Source: JAGNNV01 sp031412915 | GTDB lineage: Bacteria > Acidobacteriota > Vicinamibacteria > Fen-336 > JAGNNV01 | Length of the DNA stretch: 64,000 nt | Reading direction: 5' to 3' | Assembly: GCA_031412915.1 (NCBI GenBank) | Contig: JANODX010000286.1 | Coordinates: 1-64,000, forward strand | Shown here: positions 37,066 to 45,342 of the stretch, one piece after another | Layout: the number at the start of each line of letters is the position of its first letter | Numbering within the stretch: position 1 is the first letter of the stretch | The notes under the pieces: generated by a model | Seen by the model: the letters and a program-made list of their open reading frames with translations, nothing else | What the model was told of the DNA's origin: nothing | Database searches by the model: none | Program-made: the position numbers and the translations under genes

Positions 37066-37386
37066 TTACGGCTTTACCGGTTCCACCGCCGGCGCGTTCC
37101 GCAGGGCCTGGGAAATGTTGTACTTCAGCTCGGGGGCGAGCTTCGTCACCTTGAAGTCGGGCACCGCCTTCACCCGACAGGCGAGGCCGGTCATGGTTCG
37201 GCCCGCCACCTCATACTTGACCTCGCAGTATCGGCACTCCGCATTCCAGCAGTAGCCGCCGGTTCCGACCTCGGGGGCGACATACTGAAGCTGACGCAGC
37301 AGGATGTTGTTCTCGGGAACCTCGAATCGCTTTCCGAGCACGTCGATGGGTATGAGTTTGTCGTAGGGCTCGTACAGGTCGGCCAT
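37066..37386 (-). CDS. Small ferredoxin-like [2Fe-2S] protein (putative)
   Basis: 106 residues. The Cys pattern YCWNAECRYCEVKYE, then TGLACRVK, gives C-x4-C-x2-C followed by a distant Cys, as in plant-type/2Fe-2S ferredoxin folds, though the first Cys spacing is one that I cannot confirm. The N-terminus has IPIDVLGKRFEVPENNILLRQLQY, comparable to the ferredoxin opening strand and helix. It diverges from the NTPase gene with 41 bp between the starts. Confidence 0.65.
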   Translation of the reverse strand: MADLYEPYDKLIPIDVLGKRFEVPENNILLRQLQYVAPEVGTGGYCWNAECRYCEVKYEVAGRTMTGLACRVKAVPDFKVTKLAPELKYNISQALRNAPAVEPVKP

Positions 37387-37427
37387 GGGGAATGATAAGG
37401 TGCCTGCCCGGTAAAGTACGCCCTGCA

Positions 37428-37976
37428 ATGAAGATCGCGTTCGTGGGCTCGCACGGCGTAGGAAAGACGACACTCTGCTTCGATCTGGCCGCGCAATTGA
37501 AGCGGCGCGGCATCAACGCCGACATGGTGAAGGAGGTGGCGCGGGCCTCGCCTCTGCCCGTCAACCGCAAGACCTCGCGCGAGTCCCAGCTCTGGATCCT
37601 CACCACCCAGGTCGCCGAGGAGATCCGAGCCGCGTCGCACTCCGAGGTGGTGATTTGCGACCGGGCCGCCCTCGACAATTACGCGTACTTCTTCCTCGCC
37701 TGCGGTCGCGACCCCGCGGTGGAGAAGTTCGTGGAGATGTGGATGAAGACCTACGACCTGCTCATCCGGGTTCCCGTGGTCGCCGAGGTTCCGGAGGACG
37801 GCTTCCGGGACACCGATCTCCTGTTCGTGCACGAAATCGACAAGAAGGTGAAGGCGCTGCTTCTGGCGAGCCAGGCGTCCTTCCTGGATCTCCAGGCTGT
37901 GCCCCGAAAGCAATGGTCGGAAGCCGCGCTCGAAGGAGCCCTCACCCATCCGAGCCTGCGGCAGGGACGGCTCTAG
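37428..37976 (+). CDS. AAA_28/NadR-like P-loop NTPase
   Basis: 182 residues. Walker A VGSHGVGKTTLCFDLA at the N-terminus and VVICDRAALDNYAYF as a kinase-like DR motif. The shape is that of AAA_28/NadR-type nucleotide kinases, but no NadR nucleotidyltransferase domain is attached. Substrate unknown. The stop codon TAG (37974-37976) lies within the left terminal repeat of the MITE-like element at 37973-38141. Confidence 0.75.
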   Translation: MKIAFVGSHGVGKTTLCFDLAAQLKRRGINADMVKEVARASPLPVNRKTSRESQLWILTTQVAEEIRAASHSEVVICDRAALDNYAYFFLACGRDPAVEKFVEMWMKTYDLLIRVPVVAEVPEDGFRDTDLLFVHEIDKKVKALLLASQASFLDLQAVPRKQWSEAALEGALTHPSLRQGRL

Positions 37977-38141
37977 CAGCCCGTGGTGAAAGTCCGCCGG
38001 CATTCGACGAACGCTGCATCCCGTCTGGACTTCTTCGCTCAGACGCCCGAATATTCGCGATATTCGGGCGCTTCGGCTCATCGCCAGCCGGGCGCATCGC
38101 TCGTCTCGGTGCCGCGGCCGACTTTCACCACGGGCTGCTAG
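37973..38141. mobile_element. MITE-like element with 22-bp perfect terminal inverted repeats
   Basis: Bases 37973-37994 (starting CTAGCAGCCCGTGGTG) are the exact reverse complement of 38120-38141. In the middle an 11-bp palindrome, CGCCCGAATAT / ATATTCGGGCG (38045-38071), forms a second stem. The element is 169 bp, has no ORF, and lies between two co-oriented genes. Its left end supplies the upstream gene's stop codon. No flanking duplication is certain. It could be a non-autonomous transposable element or a large REP/BIME-like structure. Confidence 0.75.
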
Positions 38142-38166
38142 GCCCGGACCTTGATAACCTCCGTCC

Positions 38167-38619
38167 ATGACCATCATGGAGAGAGTCACCGCGGACACCG
38201 TGACAGCGATGAAGGCGAAGGACCAGCCGCGGGTGGAGGCCCTGCGTCTGCTGAAGTCGGAGCTCAAGAAGAAAGAGATCGACAAGCGGTCGCCCCTCGA
38301 TGAGGCCGAGGCGCAGAAAGTGATCGAGAGCCTGGCCAAGCAAAGGCAGGATTCGATCGAGCAGTTTGGGAAGGCCGGCCGAAGCGAGCTGGTCGCCCGG
38401 GAACAGGCGGATCTCGCCATTCTGCAGGGCTTCCTCCCCGAAGGGGCGACCGACGAGGAGATCCGGGAGGAAGTCGATAAGGCGGCCGCGGCTCTGGGCG
38501 CCCCGACCGCGAAGGACATGGGTGCGGTGATGAAGGGGGCACTCGCCGCCCTCAAGCTGACCGGCAAGGTCGTCGATGGAAAGAAAGTCAGCGAAGCCGT
38601 GAAGGCGCGCCTCGCGTAG
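38167..38619 (+). CDS. yqeY: GatB/YqeY domain protein
   Basis: 150 residues. MKAKDQPRVEALRLLKSELKKKEID, ILQGFLPEGATDEEI and MGAVMKGALAALKLTGKVVDGK match stand-alone YqeY proteins, related to the tRNA-binding tail of the amidotransferase GatB. Possible role in tRNA or amidotransferase function; unproven. It follows the MITE-like element by 25 bp. Confidence 0.88.
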   Translation: MTIMERVTADTVTAMKAKDQPRVEALRLLKSELKKKEIDKRSPLDEAEAQKVIESLAKQRQDSIEQFGKAGRSELVAREQADLAILQGFLPEGATDEEIREEVDKAAAALGAPTAKDMGAVMKGALAALKLTGKVVDGKKVSEAVKARLA

Positions 38620-38636
38620 GCCGAAGCGTCAAAGCG

Positions 38637-39734
38637 ATGGGAAGAGATCGAGTTTCACGCGCCGCGACCCGGGTCATGGTGGGGTTCGACGGCCAGGTTG
38701 CGAGCGACCACGCCAAACGAATGATCCGCGATTTCCGCGTGCAGTCCCTGATCCTGTTCAAGCGCAATATCGATACGCCGGCCCAGGTCGCCGAACTGGT
38801 CCGCGAGCTTCAGGGCCTGGCCCTGGAGGCGGGCTATGCGCGGCCGTTGCTCCTGGCCATCGACCAGGAAGGCGGGCGGGTTCAGCGTTTGCGCGAGCCC
38901 TGGACGGTCTGGCCGGCGATCCGGAGGCTGGGCGAACTCGATTCCGAGGACCTGGTGCGGCGCATGGCCGAGGCGATCGCCAGCGAGCTTTCGGCCTGCG
39001 GCATCGCCCTCGATTTCGCTCCCGTGGTGGATGTGGACACCAATCCCAAAAACCCGATCATCGGCGATCGGTCCTTTGGATCCGATCCCGAACACGTGGG
39101 CAGACTCGGGGCCGTCTTTGTCGGCGCCCTGCAGGCCAAAGGAGTCGCGGCCTGCGCGAAGCACTTTCCCGGGCACGGCGATACCGACATGGACTCCCAC
39201 CTCGACCTGCCCATGGTCGAGCATTCCCGATCGAGGCTCGACGCGGTCGAGCTCGTGCCCTTCAGGAAGGCCATCGCCGCGAAGGTGGCCGCGATCATGA
39301 CCGCACACATCGTGGTTCGGGAGCTCGACGAGAACGTCCCGGCAACACTCTCCCCCCATATCGTGACCACGCTTCTGCGCGGCGAACTGGGTTACCAGGG
39401 CGTGGTGGTGGCGGACGACCTCGAGATGAAGGCGGTCTCCGCGAACTGGCCGTTCTCGGTCTCGGCGGTCCTGGCCGCCCAGGCGGGTTGCGACCTACTC
39501 CCGGTTTGCCAGCATGAAGACGCTCAGGTGGAGGCGATCGAAGCGCTGGTTCGGGCGGAGGAAAGCGGGGAACTGCGCAAGCGGGACATCGACGACTCTC
39601 TGCTAAGAATCGAGGCCATGATCGACAAGTACACCCTGCCCTATTCGGAGCCCACGCCCAAGGCCGCGATCGCCGCGGCCGGCCGAACCGAGTTCCGTCT
39701 GCTGGCCGCCGAAATAGGCGGTCTACCTCTGTGA
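38637..39734 (+). CDS. nagZ: Beta-N-acetylhexosaminidase NagZ
   Basis: 365 residues, GH3 family. LLLAIDQEGGRVQRL, KHFPGHGDTDMDSHLDLP (with the His that acts as general acid/base in NagZ) and VVVADDLEMKAVS (nucleophile Asp) are present. It removes GlcNAc from anhydromuropeptides in murein recycling. No signal peptide, so cytoplasmic, as expected. The stop overlaps ldcA, and mpl follows; the three form a recycling operon. Confidence 0.92.
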   Translation: MGRDRVSRAATRVMVGFDGQVASDHAKRMIRDFRVQSLILFKRNIDTPAQVAELVRELQGLALEAGYARPLLLAIDQEGGRVQRLREPWTVWPAIRRLGELDSEDLVRRMAEAIASELSACGIALDFAPVVDVDTNPKNPIIGDRSFGSDPEHVGRLGAVFVGALQAKGVAACAKHFPGHGDTDMDSHLDLPMVEHSRSRLDAVELVPFRKAIAAKVAAIMTAHIVVRELDENVPATLSPHIVTTLLRGELGYQGVVVADDLEMKAVSANWPFSVSAVLAAQAGCDLLPVCQHEDAQVEAIEALVRAEESGELRKRDIDDSLLRIEAMIDKYTLPYSEPTPKAAIAAAGRTEFRLLAAEIGGLPL

Positions 39735-40684
39735 TTCGCCCGAAGGCCCTCGGTCCCGGATCGCGCGTCGCCGTCATCGCCCCGGGAGGGCGGGTGGTGA
39801 AGGAGCGGGTGGAGGAGGGATTGGACGGCCTGCGTTCGATGGGCTTCGAACCGGTTCTGGGCGAGAATGTCTTCAAGAGAAACCTCCATCAGGCCGGGCT
39901 CGACGACGAGCGGTTGTCCGACCTCATCTGGTCTCTGACCGACCCCGCGATCGACGGCGTGGTCTGTGCTCGCGGCGGGGAGGGGGCCACCTCTTTGCTG
40001 CCCTGGCTCGAGGCCGCGCGCGTCGAACCGCGCGTGTTCTGCGGGTATTCGGACGCGACGGCACTGCACGCCTGGCTTCAGCGCAATGGATGGGTGACGT
40101 TCTACGGGCCGATGGTGGCGGCGGAGATGGCGAGCGGTGGGTTCGACCTGAACAGCTTCATCGGCGAGGTCACGGGGGTAAGGACCGAGCACTCCATGAA
40201 GGTTCGCTTTCTCAGAGCGGGACAGGCGGAGGGTGTGCTTTCGGGAGGTTGTTTGTCCCTGCTCGCCTCCCTGGCCGGCACGGAGTGGGCTCTGCCCTGG
40301 AGCGGGCGCTCCATCCTGCTCATCGAGGATGTGTCGGAGCCGCCCTACAAGGTCCACCGCATGCTCACCCAGCTGCGGGACTCTCAATCGCTGCGCGATG
40401 TGAAGGGCATCGTCTTCGGCACGATGGCGAAGTGCGAACCGGCGGCGGACGACGGATTCACTCTCGAAGAGGTCCTGCTGGACGCGCTCAAGGGTTTCGA
40501 GGGGCCAATCGCCATCGGCCTGCCCATCGGTCATTGCGCCGAGCCCATGCTGACTCTGCCTTTGGGGATCAAGGTTCTTCTGTCCCCCGAAGACCCGCCC
40601 GGTTCGTCCGCCCCGCCGGTCGGGCGTTTGCATCTGACCGAACTCGGCGTCGCCGAAGAAGACGTGGTCGTGCTGGAAGAATAG
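39731..40684 (+). CDS. ldcA: LD-carboxypeptidase (S66 family)
   Basis: 317 residues from GTG. LGPGSRVAVIAPGGRV at the start, VCARGGEGATSLLPWL, the nucleophile Ser in GYSDATALHAWL and the late SIEDVSEPPYKVHRML-like stretch (ILLIEDVSEPPYKVHRML) are S66 hallmarks. It trims D-Ala from tetrapeptides, giving tripeptide for Mpl. Overlaps nagZ by four bases and precedes mpl by three. Confidence 0.93.
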   Translation: MIRPKALGPGSRVAVIAPGGRVVKERVEEGLDGLRSMGFEPVLGENVFKRNLHQAGLDDERLSDLIWSLTDPAIDGVVCARGGEGATSLLPWLEAARVEPRVFCGYSDATALHAWLQRNGWVTFYGPMVAAEMASGGFDLNSFIGEVTGVRTEHSMKVRFLRAGQAEGVLSGGCLSLLASLAGTEWALPWSGRSILLIEDVSEPPYKVHRMLTQLRDSQSLRDVKGIVFGTMAKCEPAADDGFTLEEVLLDALKGFEGPIAIGLPIGHCAEPMLTLPLGIKVLLSPEDPPGSSAPPVGRLHLTELGVAEEDVVVLEE

Positions 40685-40687
40685 GCA

Positions 40688-42088
40688 TTGAAGGTGCATA
40701 TTTCGGGCGTTTGCGGCACCGCGACCGCATCGCTCGCCGGCCTGCTCGTGGCCAAGGGCCACCAGGTGACCGGTTCCGACCAGGATGTCTATCCGCCCAT
40801 GTCCGACGAACTCGCGCGCATGGGGGTGCCGGTCTGTTCTCCCTATTCCGCGATCAACATCCCGGAAGATGCCGAGATCGTGGTGATCGGGAACGCGCTG
40901 TCGCGAGGGAATCCCGAAGTCGAGGCGGTTCTCGATGCGAAGCGCCGGTACACGTCCCAGGCGGCGCTTCTCGCCGAAGAGTTCCTGCGCGATCGCACCT
41001 CCATCGTGGTGGCGGGAACGCACGGCAAGACCACGACCACTTCCATGCTGACCCACGTCCTCCGGCACGCCGGTCTGGATCCCTCGTTCCTGATCGGGGG
41101 CGTGAGTCTCGACCTCGGAACGAGTTACGGCCTCGGATCCGGTCCGCATTTCGTCGTGGAAGGCGACGAGTACGACACCGCCTTCTTCGACAAGCGACCG
41201 AAGTTCGTCCACTACCTTCCGGACATCGCCATCATCGGCAATCTCGAGTTCGACCATGCCGATATCTATGCCGATCTCGCCGCCGTGCAACTGGCGTTCA
41301 TCCGCCTGATGAGTGTGATACCGCGTCGCGGCCTGCTCATCGCCGGAATCGAGAGCCCCGGGCTCGCCCTGATCCTCGGGGGAGCGAAATCCCGGGTTGC
41401 AACTTTCGCGATCGGGGACGCTCTCGGGGCCGTGTTCCAGGCGCGGGCGGTGACCCTCTCGGCCCGGGGGGCTCGGTTCGAAGTGTTCCGCGACGGGGGT
41501 CTCCTTGGCCGCATTCAAATGAGGGCGTCCGGGAACCACAACGTCCGCAACGCCCTCGCCGCCACCGCGGCGGCCCTCGAGGCCGGGGTCTCCTTCGACC
41601 GGATCGTCGCCGCCTTCGCTGCCTTCCAAGGGGTCAAGCGACGTCTCGAGATGCGCGGGGAGGCGAAGGGGATCCGGGTCTACGACGACTTCGCCCATCA
41701 TCCGACCGCGGTTCGAGAGACGGTTGCCGCTCTGCGCTCCGGGATCGACCCGGACGACCGCGTGGTGGCGATCTTCGAGCCGAGGTCGTACACCTCGCGC
41801 ACCAAAGTGTTCGAGTCCGACTTCGCACGAGCCTTCGCCACCGCCGACGAAGTGGTGATTTCCCGGGCGCATCTTCCGGGCAAGGTCCCCGAGGCCCAGC
41901 GGATCAGCGAGGAGATGCTCGTGGCCTCCATCAACCGGGAGGGCGGCCGCGCCCGGTTCATAGGCGCGGTCGATGAGATCGTGACCGAAATGGCGGGAGG
42001 GCTCCGTTCCGGCGACCATGTGCTGATCCTCTCCAACGGCGCATTCGGCGGGATCCACGAGAAGTTGCTCGAAGCGTTGCGCAGCTGA
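40688..42088 (+). CDS. mpl: UDP-N-acetylmuramate:L-alanyl-gamma-D-glutamyl-meso-diaminopimelate ligase
   Basis: 466 residues from TTG. Mur ligase family: ISGVCGTATASLAGLL at the UDP site, P-loop GTHGKTTTTSML, the SYGLGSGPHFVVEGDEYDTAFFDKRPK stretch (given in part) diagnostic of Mpl over MurC, and ATP-domain DDFAHHPTAVRETV. It reattaches recycled tripeptide to UDP-MurNAc. Its presence implies meso-DAP peptidoglycan. Confidence 0.93.
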   Translation: MKVHISGVCGTATASLAGLLVAKGHQVTGSDQDVYPPMSDELARMGVPVCSPYSAINIPEDAEIVVIGNALSRGNPEVEAVLDAKRRYTSQAALLAEEFLRDRTSIVVAGTHGKTTTTSMLTHVLRHAGLDPSFLIGGVSLDLGTSYGLGSGPHFVVEGDEYDTAFFDKRPKFVHYLPDIAIIGNLEFDHADIYADLAAVQLAFIRLMSVIPRRGLLIAGIESPGLALILGGAKSRVATFAIGDALGAVFQARAVTLSARGARFEVFRDGGLLGRIQMRASGNHNVRNALAATAAALEAGVSFDRIVAAFAAFQGVKRRLEMRGEAKGIRVYDDFAHHPTAVRETVAALRSGIDPDDRVVAIFEPRSYTSRTKVFESDFARAFATADEVVISRAHLPGKVPEAQRISEEMLVASINREGGRARFIGAVDEIVTEMAGGLRSGDHVLILSNGAFGGIHEKLLEALRS

Positions 42089-42198
42089 GCCCCGGGGTTC
42101 CTCGGCTCAACAACGCCCCGTCGAATTGTGGTATGACACTCCCCATGAAGACGTTGGGGATCGTCCCCGGGCAGGGCCAAACAGTCTCAAGAGGAGTT

Positions 42199-44727
42199 AT
42201 GAGAAAAATTCTCGCCGCGGTTGCGGTTCTAGTCATGGCGGTGTCCGCTTTTGCACAGGGAGGCGCGATCACCGGTGTTGTCATGGACGAATCCGGGGGA
42301 ACCCTTCCTGGAGCCACGGTGGTGGTTTCGGGCGCGGGCGGTTCCAAAACCGCCTTCACCGGTACGGACGGCAAGTTCAGCATTGTTCCGGCCGGAAACG
42401 GGCCCTACAAGGTGACGGTCACCATGCCCAGCTTCGGCTCGCAGACAAAAGACGGTGTCGCGGCCGGCGCCAGCCTTCCTTTCTCGCTGAAGATCGCGGG
42501 TCTCGGTGAGACCGTGGTGGTCTCCGCCTCCAAGATCGAGACGACCCTGGCCAACGCGCCCGTCACTATGTCGGTGGTCAGCTCGGCGACGCTCGCGAGC
42601 GCCCCCAGCCAGAACTTCGGCGACATCCTCAGAAACGTCCCCGGGGTGAACGTGACCCAGACCTCGGCGCGCGACTTCAACCTGAGTATGCGCCAGGGAA
42701 CCTCGACCCTCGCCACCTCCACCCTCGTCCTTCTCGACGGGCGGTCGATCTACCTCGACTTCTTCGGTCTGGTCCTGTGGGATCTGGTTCCGAGCAACCC
42801 GAGCGACATCAAGCAGATGGAAGTCGTGCGCGGTCCGGCCTCCGCGGTGTGGGGCGCCAATGCCCTCACCGGCGTCGTGAACATCATCACCAAGACGCCC
42901 CGCGAAAATCCGAACACCACGATCACTCTCTCGGCGGGTACGTTCGGAACCAAGGGCGGGTCGCGAGAGGCCAGTGGCTCGGGAAATTCCTTCGGCGGGA
43001 ACATTTCGTTCGCGAAGGCCATCAATGACAAGTGGTCGACCCGCCTTACCGTCGGCTACGTGAAGTCGGATCCGTATTCACGCCCGGTTGGCAGGATCCC
43101 CGTCATCCAGGATCCCCGCGTTGCCGGGAAGTGCAGCGGGGTTGCGGGATCCCCCAATTGCATAGGAGGCGCAAACTATCCGGTGGACGGGACGGGTGCT
43201 GGGAACTTCCAGAACGACGGGACCGAGCAGCCGAAGTTCGATGCTCGCTTCGACCAGGACATGACCAACGGCGGTCGAGTGACCTACTCCGCCGGGTACG
43301 CCGGCACCAGCGGACTCATCCACACCGGCATCGGCCCCTTCAACATCCAGAGCGGTTCTTACATGAGCTACGGCCGCGTCGGCTACAGCAAGGGCGCTTT
43401 CAAGATCGCCGCCTTCGGCAACCTGCTGGACGTCGAGGCCCCGAACCTCCTTCTGACCGACCCTGCGACCCTGAAGCCGGTGAAGCTCAACTTCAAGACC
43501 CAGACCTACGACTTCGAGGTCGGACATTCCAAGATCGTGGCGGAGAGGCATGTCCTTTCCTACGGCGGCAACGCGCGCCGAAACCAGTTCGACATCACTC
43601 TCGCCCCGGCCGCCGAGGACCGGAACGAGTTCGGCGGCTACTTCCAGGATGAGTTCTTCGTCGACAAGTTCCGGCTCACCGTGGGCGGCCGGGTGGACAA
43701 GTTCGGCAACATCGAGGATCCCGTGTTCTCGCCGCGCGTCACCGCCATGTTCAAGCCGGCGCCCGACCAGTCGTTCCGGATCTCTTACAACAAGGCGTTC
43801 CGCTCGCCTTCGGCCATCAACAACTACCTGAGTCAGGACATCTTCACTCCGACCCCGGTCAGTCTGCCCCTCGCTCCCCTCGCTCCCCTCGCTCCTCCCT
43901 CCATTCGGCCGGCCCTGACCACGCCGTTCTTCTTCGTGGTCAAGAATGTGGGGAATTCCAACCTGAAGCAGGAATCGGTGACTGCCTACGAGTTCTCCTA
44001 CACGGGGACCTTCAAGGACAAGACCACGATCGGGATCGCGGTGTACCGGAACGAGACCGACGACAACATCAACTTCGCTTCGATCCAGCCGTCGACTTCC
44101 TACCCGAGGGGGATCCCGCCCTTCGATGTCTACACCTCCGCGAACGCGCCCGCTCTGCTGGGGGTTACCACCCAAGGAGTGCCCGTCCCTGGCACCCTCA
44201 TCGGATTTCTGGAGCAGATCGCGCCCCTCATCGGCACGACCATCCGTTTGCCGCGGACGGTCTCGACCTATTTGAACCTGGGACCGCTGCGGCAGGACGG
44301 CGTGGAACTCTCGCTCGATCACCGGTTCAATAAGGAATGGGCCGTCTCCGCCAACTACTCCTACCAGAAGAAGCCGAAGGTTCTCAAGGCGGAGTCGGGC
44401 CAGATCCCGTACCTGTCCGACGAACTCGCGCTGCCCGCCCAGAACCGTTTCAACGCCAGCTTGAACTGGAACAGCCGGCGCTTCGTGGGGACAGTTCAGA
44501 TGAACTACCAGGACAAGGCCTTGTGGACCGACGTCCTGACCTCGACCTATCACGGTTACACCGAATCGTTCACCCTGGTGAACGCCAACTTCGGGGTGAA
44601 GTTCAACGAGGGCAAGGTGACCGCGATGCTCAAGGCCCAGAACCTGCTGGACGACCAGATCCAGCAGCACGTGTTCGGCGACATTCTCCGTCGCGCCGTG
44701 ACCCTGGAGGCACGCTTTACCTTCTAA
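42199..44727 (+). CDS. TonB-dependent outer-membrane receptor with CarboxypepD_reg N-terminus
   Basis: 842 residues; the ATG at 42199 follows GAGGAG and yields signal peptide MRKILAAVAVLVMAVSAFAQ. Residues 22-110 are a CarboxypepD_reg/Oar-like domain (GVVMDESGGTLPGATVVVSG). The plug domain (110-240) has DILRNVPGVNVTQTS and VVRGPASAVWGANALTGVVNI, and a 22-strand barrel follows, ending in the C-terminal ARFTF (terminal Phe). It should import a siderophore or other large substrate. A 9-nt tandem repeat at 43870-43896 encodes LAPLAPLAP in a loop. Confidence 0.9.
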   Translation: MRKILAAVAVLVMAVSAFAQGGAITGVVMDESGGTLPGATVVVSGAGGSKTAFTGTDGKFSIVPAGNGPYKVTVTMPSFGSQTKDGVAAGASLPFSLKIAGLGETVVVSASKIETTLANAPVTMSVVSSATLASAPSQNFGDILRNVPGVNVTQTSARDFNLSMRQGTSTLATSTLVLLDGRSIYLDFFGLVLWDLVPSNPSDIKQMEVVRGPASAVWGANALTGVVNIITKTPRENPNTTITLSAGTFGTKGGSREASGSGNSFGGNISFAKAINDKWSTRLTVGYVKSDPYSRPVGRIPVIQDPRVAGKCSGVAGSPNCIGGANYPVDGTGAGNFQNDGTEQPKFDARFDQDMTNGGRVTYSAGYAGTSGLIHTGIGPFNIQSGSYMSYGRVGYSKGAFKIAAFGNLLDVEAPNLLLTDPATLKPVKLNFKTQTYDFEVGHSKIVAERHVLSYGGNARRNQFDITLAPAAEDRNEFGGYFQDEFFVDKFRLTVGGRVDKFGNIEDPVFSPRVTAMFKPAPDQSFRISYNKAFRSPSAINNYLSQDIFTPTPVSLPLAPLAPLAPPSIRPALTTPFFFVVKNVGNSNLKQESVTAYEFSYTGTFKDKTTIGIAVYRNETDDNINFASIQPSTSYPRGIPPFDVYTSANAPALLGVTTQGVPVPGTLIGFLEQIAPLIGTTIRLPRTVSTYLNLGPLRQDGVELSLDHRFNKEWAVSANYSYQKKPKVLKAESGQIPYLSDELALPAQNRFNASLNWNSRRFVGTVQMNYQDKALWTDVLTSTYHGYTESFTLVNANFGVKFNEGKVTAMLKAQNLLDDQIQQHVFGDILRRAVTLEARFTF

Positions 44728-44730
44728 AGT

Positions 44731-44764
44731 CTAGGGGGGCCAGACACGGACGCGGCCCCCCTAG
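44731..44764 (+). terminator. Hairpin terminator after the TonB-dependent receptor
   Basis: CTAGGGGGGCC (44731-44741) pairs perfectly with GGCCCCCCTAG (44754-44764) around a 12-nt loop, four bases past the stop codon. Very stable stem, but no T-run follows. The region from 44765 to 45065 has no gene. Confidence 0.7.
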
Positions 44765-44880
44765 CTAGGACCCCTCGGCCGGCGCTCGGCGGGACTTCAT
44801 AACGCTCGGTTCGCCTGAGTGAATCGGGCGAGGCGGTTCACGGACTGCGTCCATGACGGTTGGAAGAAACGCCGGCCAAG

Positions 44881-45016
44881 GGTCCCTGAGCCTGCCCGCG
44901 CTGAGCTTGTCGAAGCGTCGAAGGGACCGCCGGTGGCTTCGACGAGCTCAGCCACCCTTGGACCGCCAGCGGCTTCGACCGTTCGACAGGCTCAGGGCAG
45001 GCAAGCTCAGCCACCG
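44881..45016. repeat. Second cluster of TCGACAAGCTCAG-family palindromic repeats
   Basis: One long unit, GGTCCCTGAG ... AGGGACC (44881-44928), is followed by GGTGGCTTCGACGAGCTCAG and its closing CACC (44932-44956). A third unit of GACCGTTCGACAGGCTCAGG and more (to about 45016) follows. It is the same family as the 25.2-26.6 kb field, here with variant closing stems (GGTGGCT/AGCCACC). The rest of the gap 44765-45065 shows nothing else. Confidence 0.85.
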
Positions 45017-45065
45017 TTTCACCAGAAGTGCCTGGAAGGGGCCGTTCTGGGTCTGCGGCCCCCCG

Positions 45066-45242
45066 CTAGAACAAGGTATAGATGAAGGGCGCGACCGCGG
45101 TGCCCTGGGTGAGGACGATCAGCAGGCCCAGAAGAACGAGCATGACTCCAATCGGGCCCAGCCACCATTTCTTCCGAACTTTCATGAACGCCCAGAGTTC
45201 GGAAAGCAAACCGAGTTTCTCGCGCGAATCCTCAAAGGCCAT
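45066..45242 (-). CDS. DUF5989 family small membrane protein (58 aa)
   Basis: A short gene on the minus strand. Translation opens MAFEDSREKLGLLSELWAFM, continues KVRKKWWLGPIGVMLVLLGL, and ends LIVLTQGTAVAPFIYTLF. The KVRKKWWL ... IVLTQGSAVAPFIYTLF pattern is the DUF5989 signature: a cytoplasmic amphipathic helix, a Trp-Trp anchor and one TM segment. In many genomes it sits beside SxtJ-like and SGNH-hydrolase genes of exopolysaccharide or carbamoyl-transfer clusters. Here an SGNH hydrolase lies 1.5 kb away on the other strand. Role unknown. Confidence 0.85.
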   Translation of the reverse strand: MAFEDSREKLGLLSELWAFMKVRKKWWLGPIGVMLVLLGLLIVLTQGTAVAPFIYTLF

Positions 45243-45342
45243 TGTTTCGGGATTCTAGACGACCGGCGGCCCGCAGGCTTCTGTAAGATCACACGGACAG
45301 TTGCCATGCAGACGCCCCGAAGGGGATCGGCGACTTCACCCT

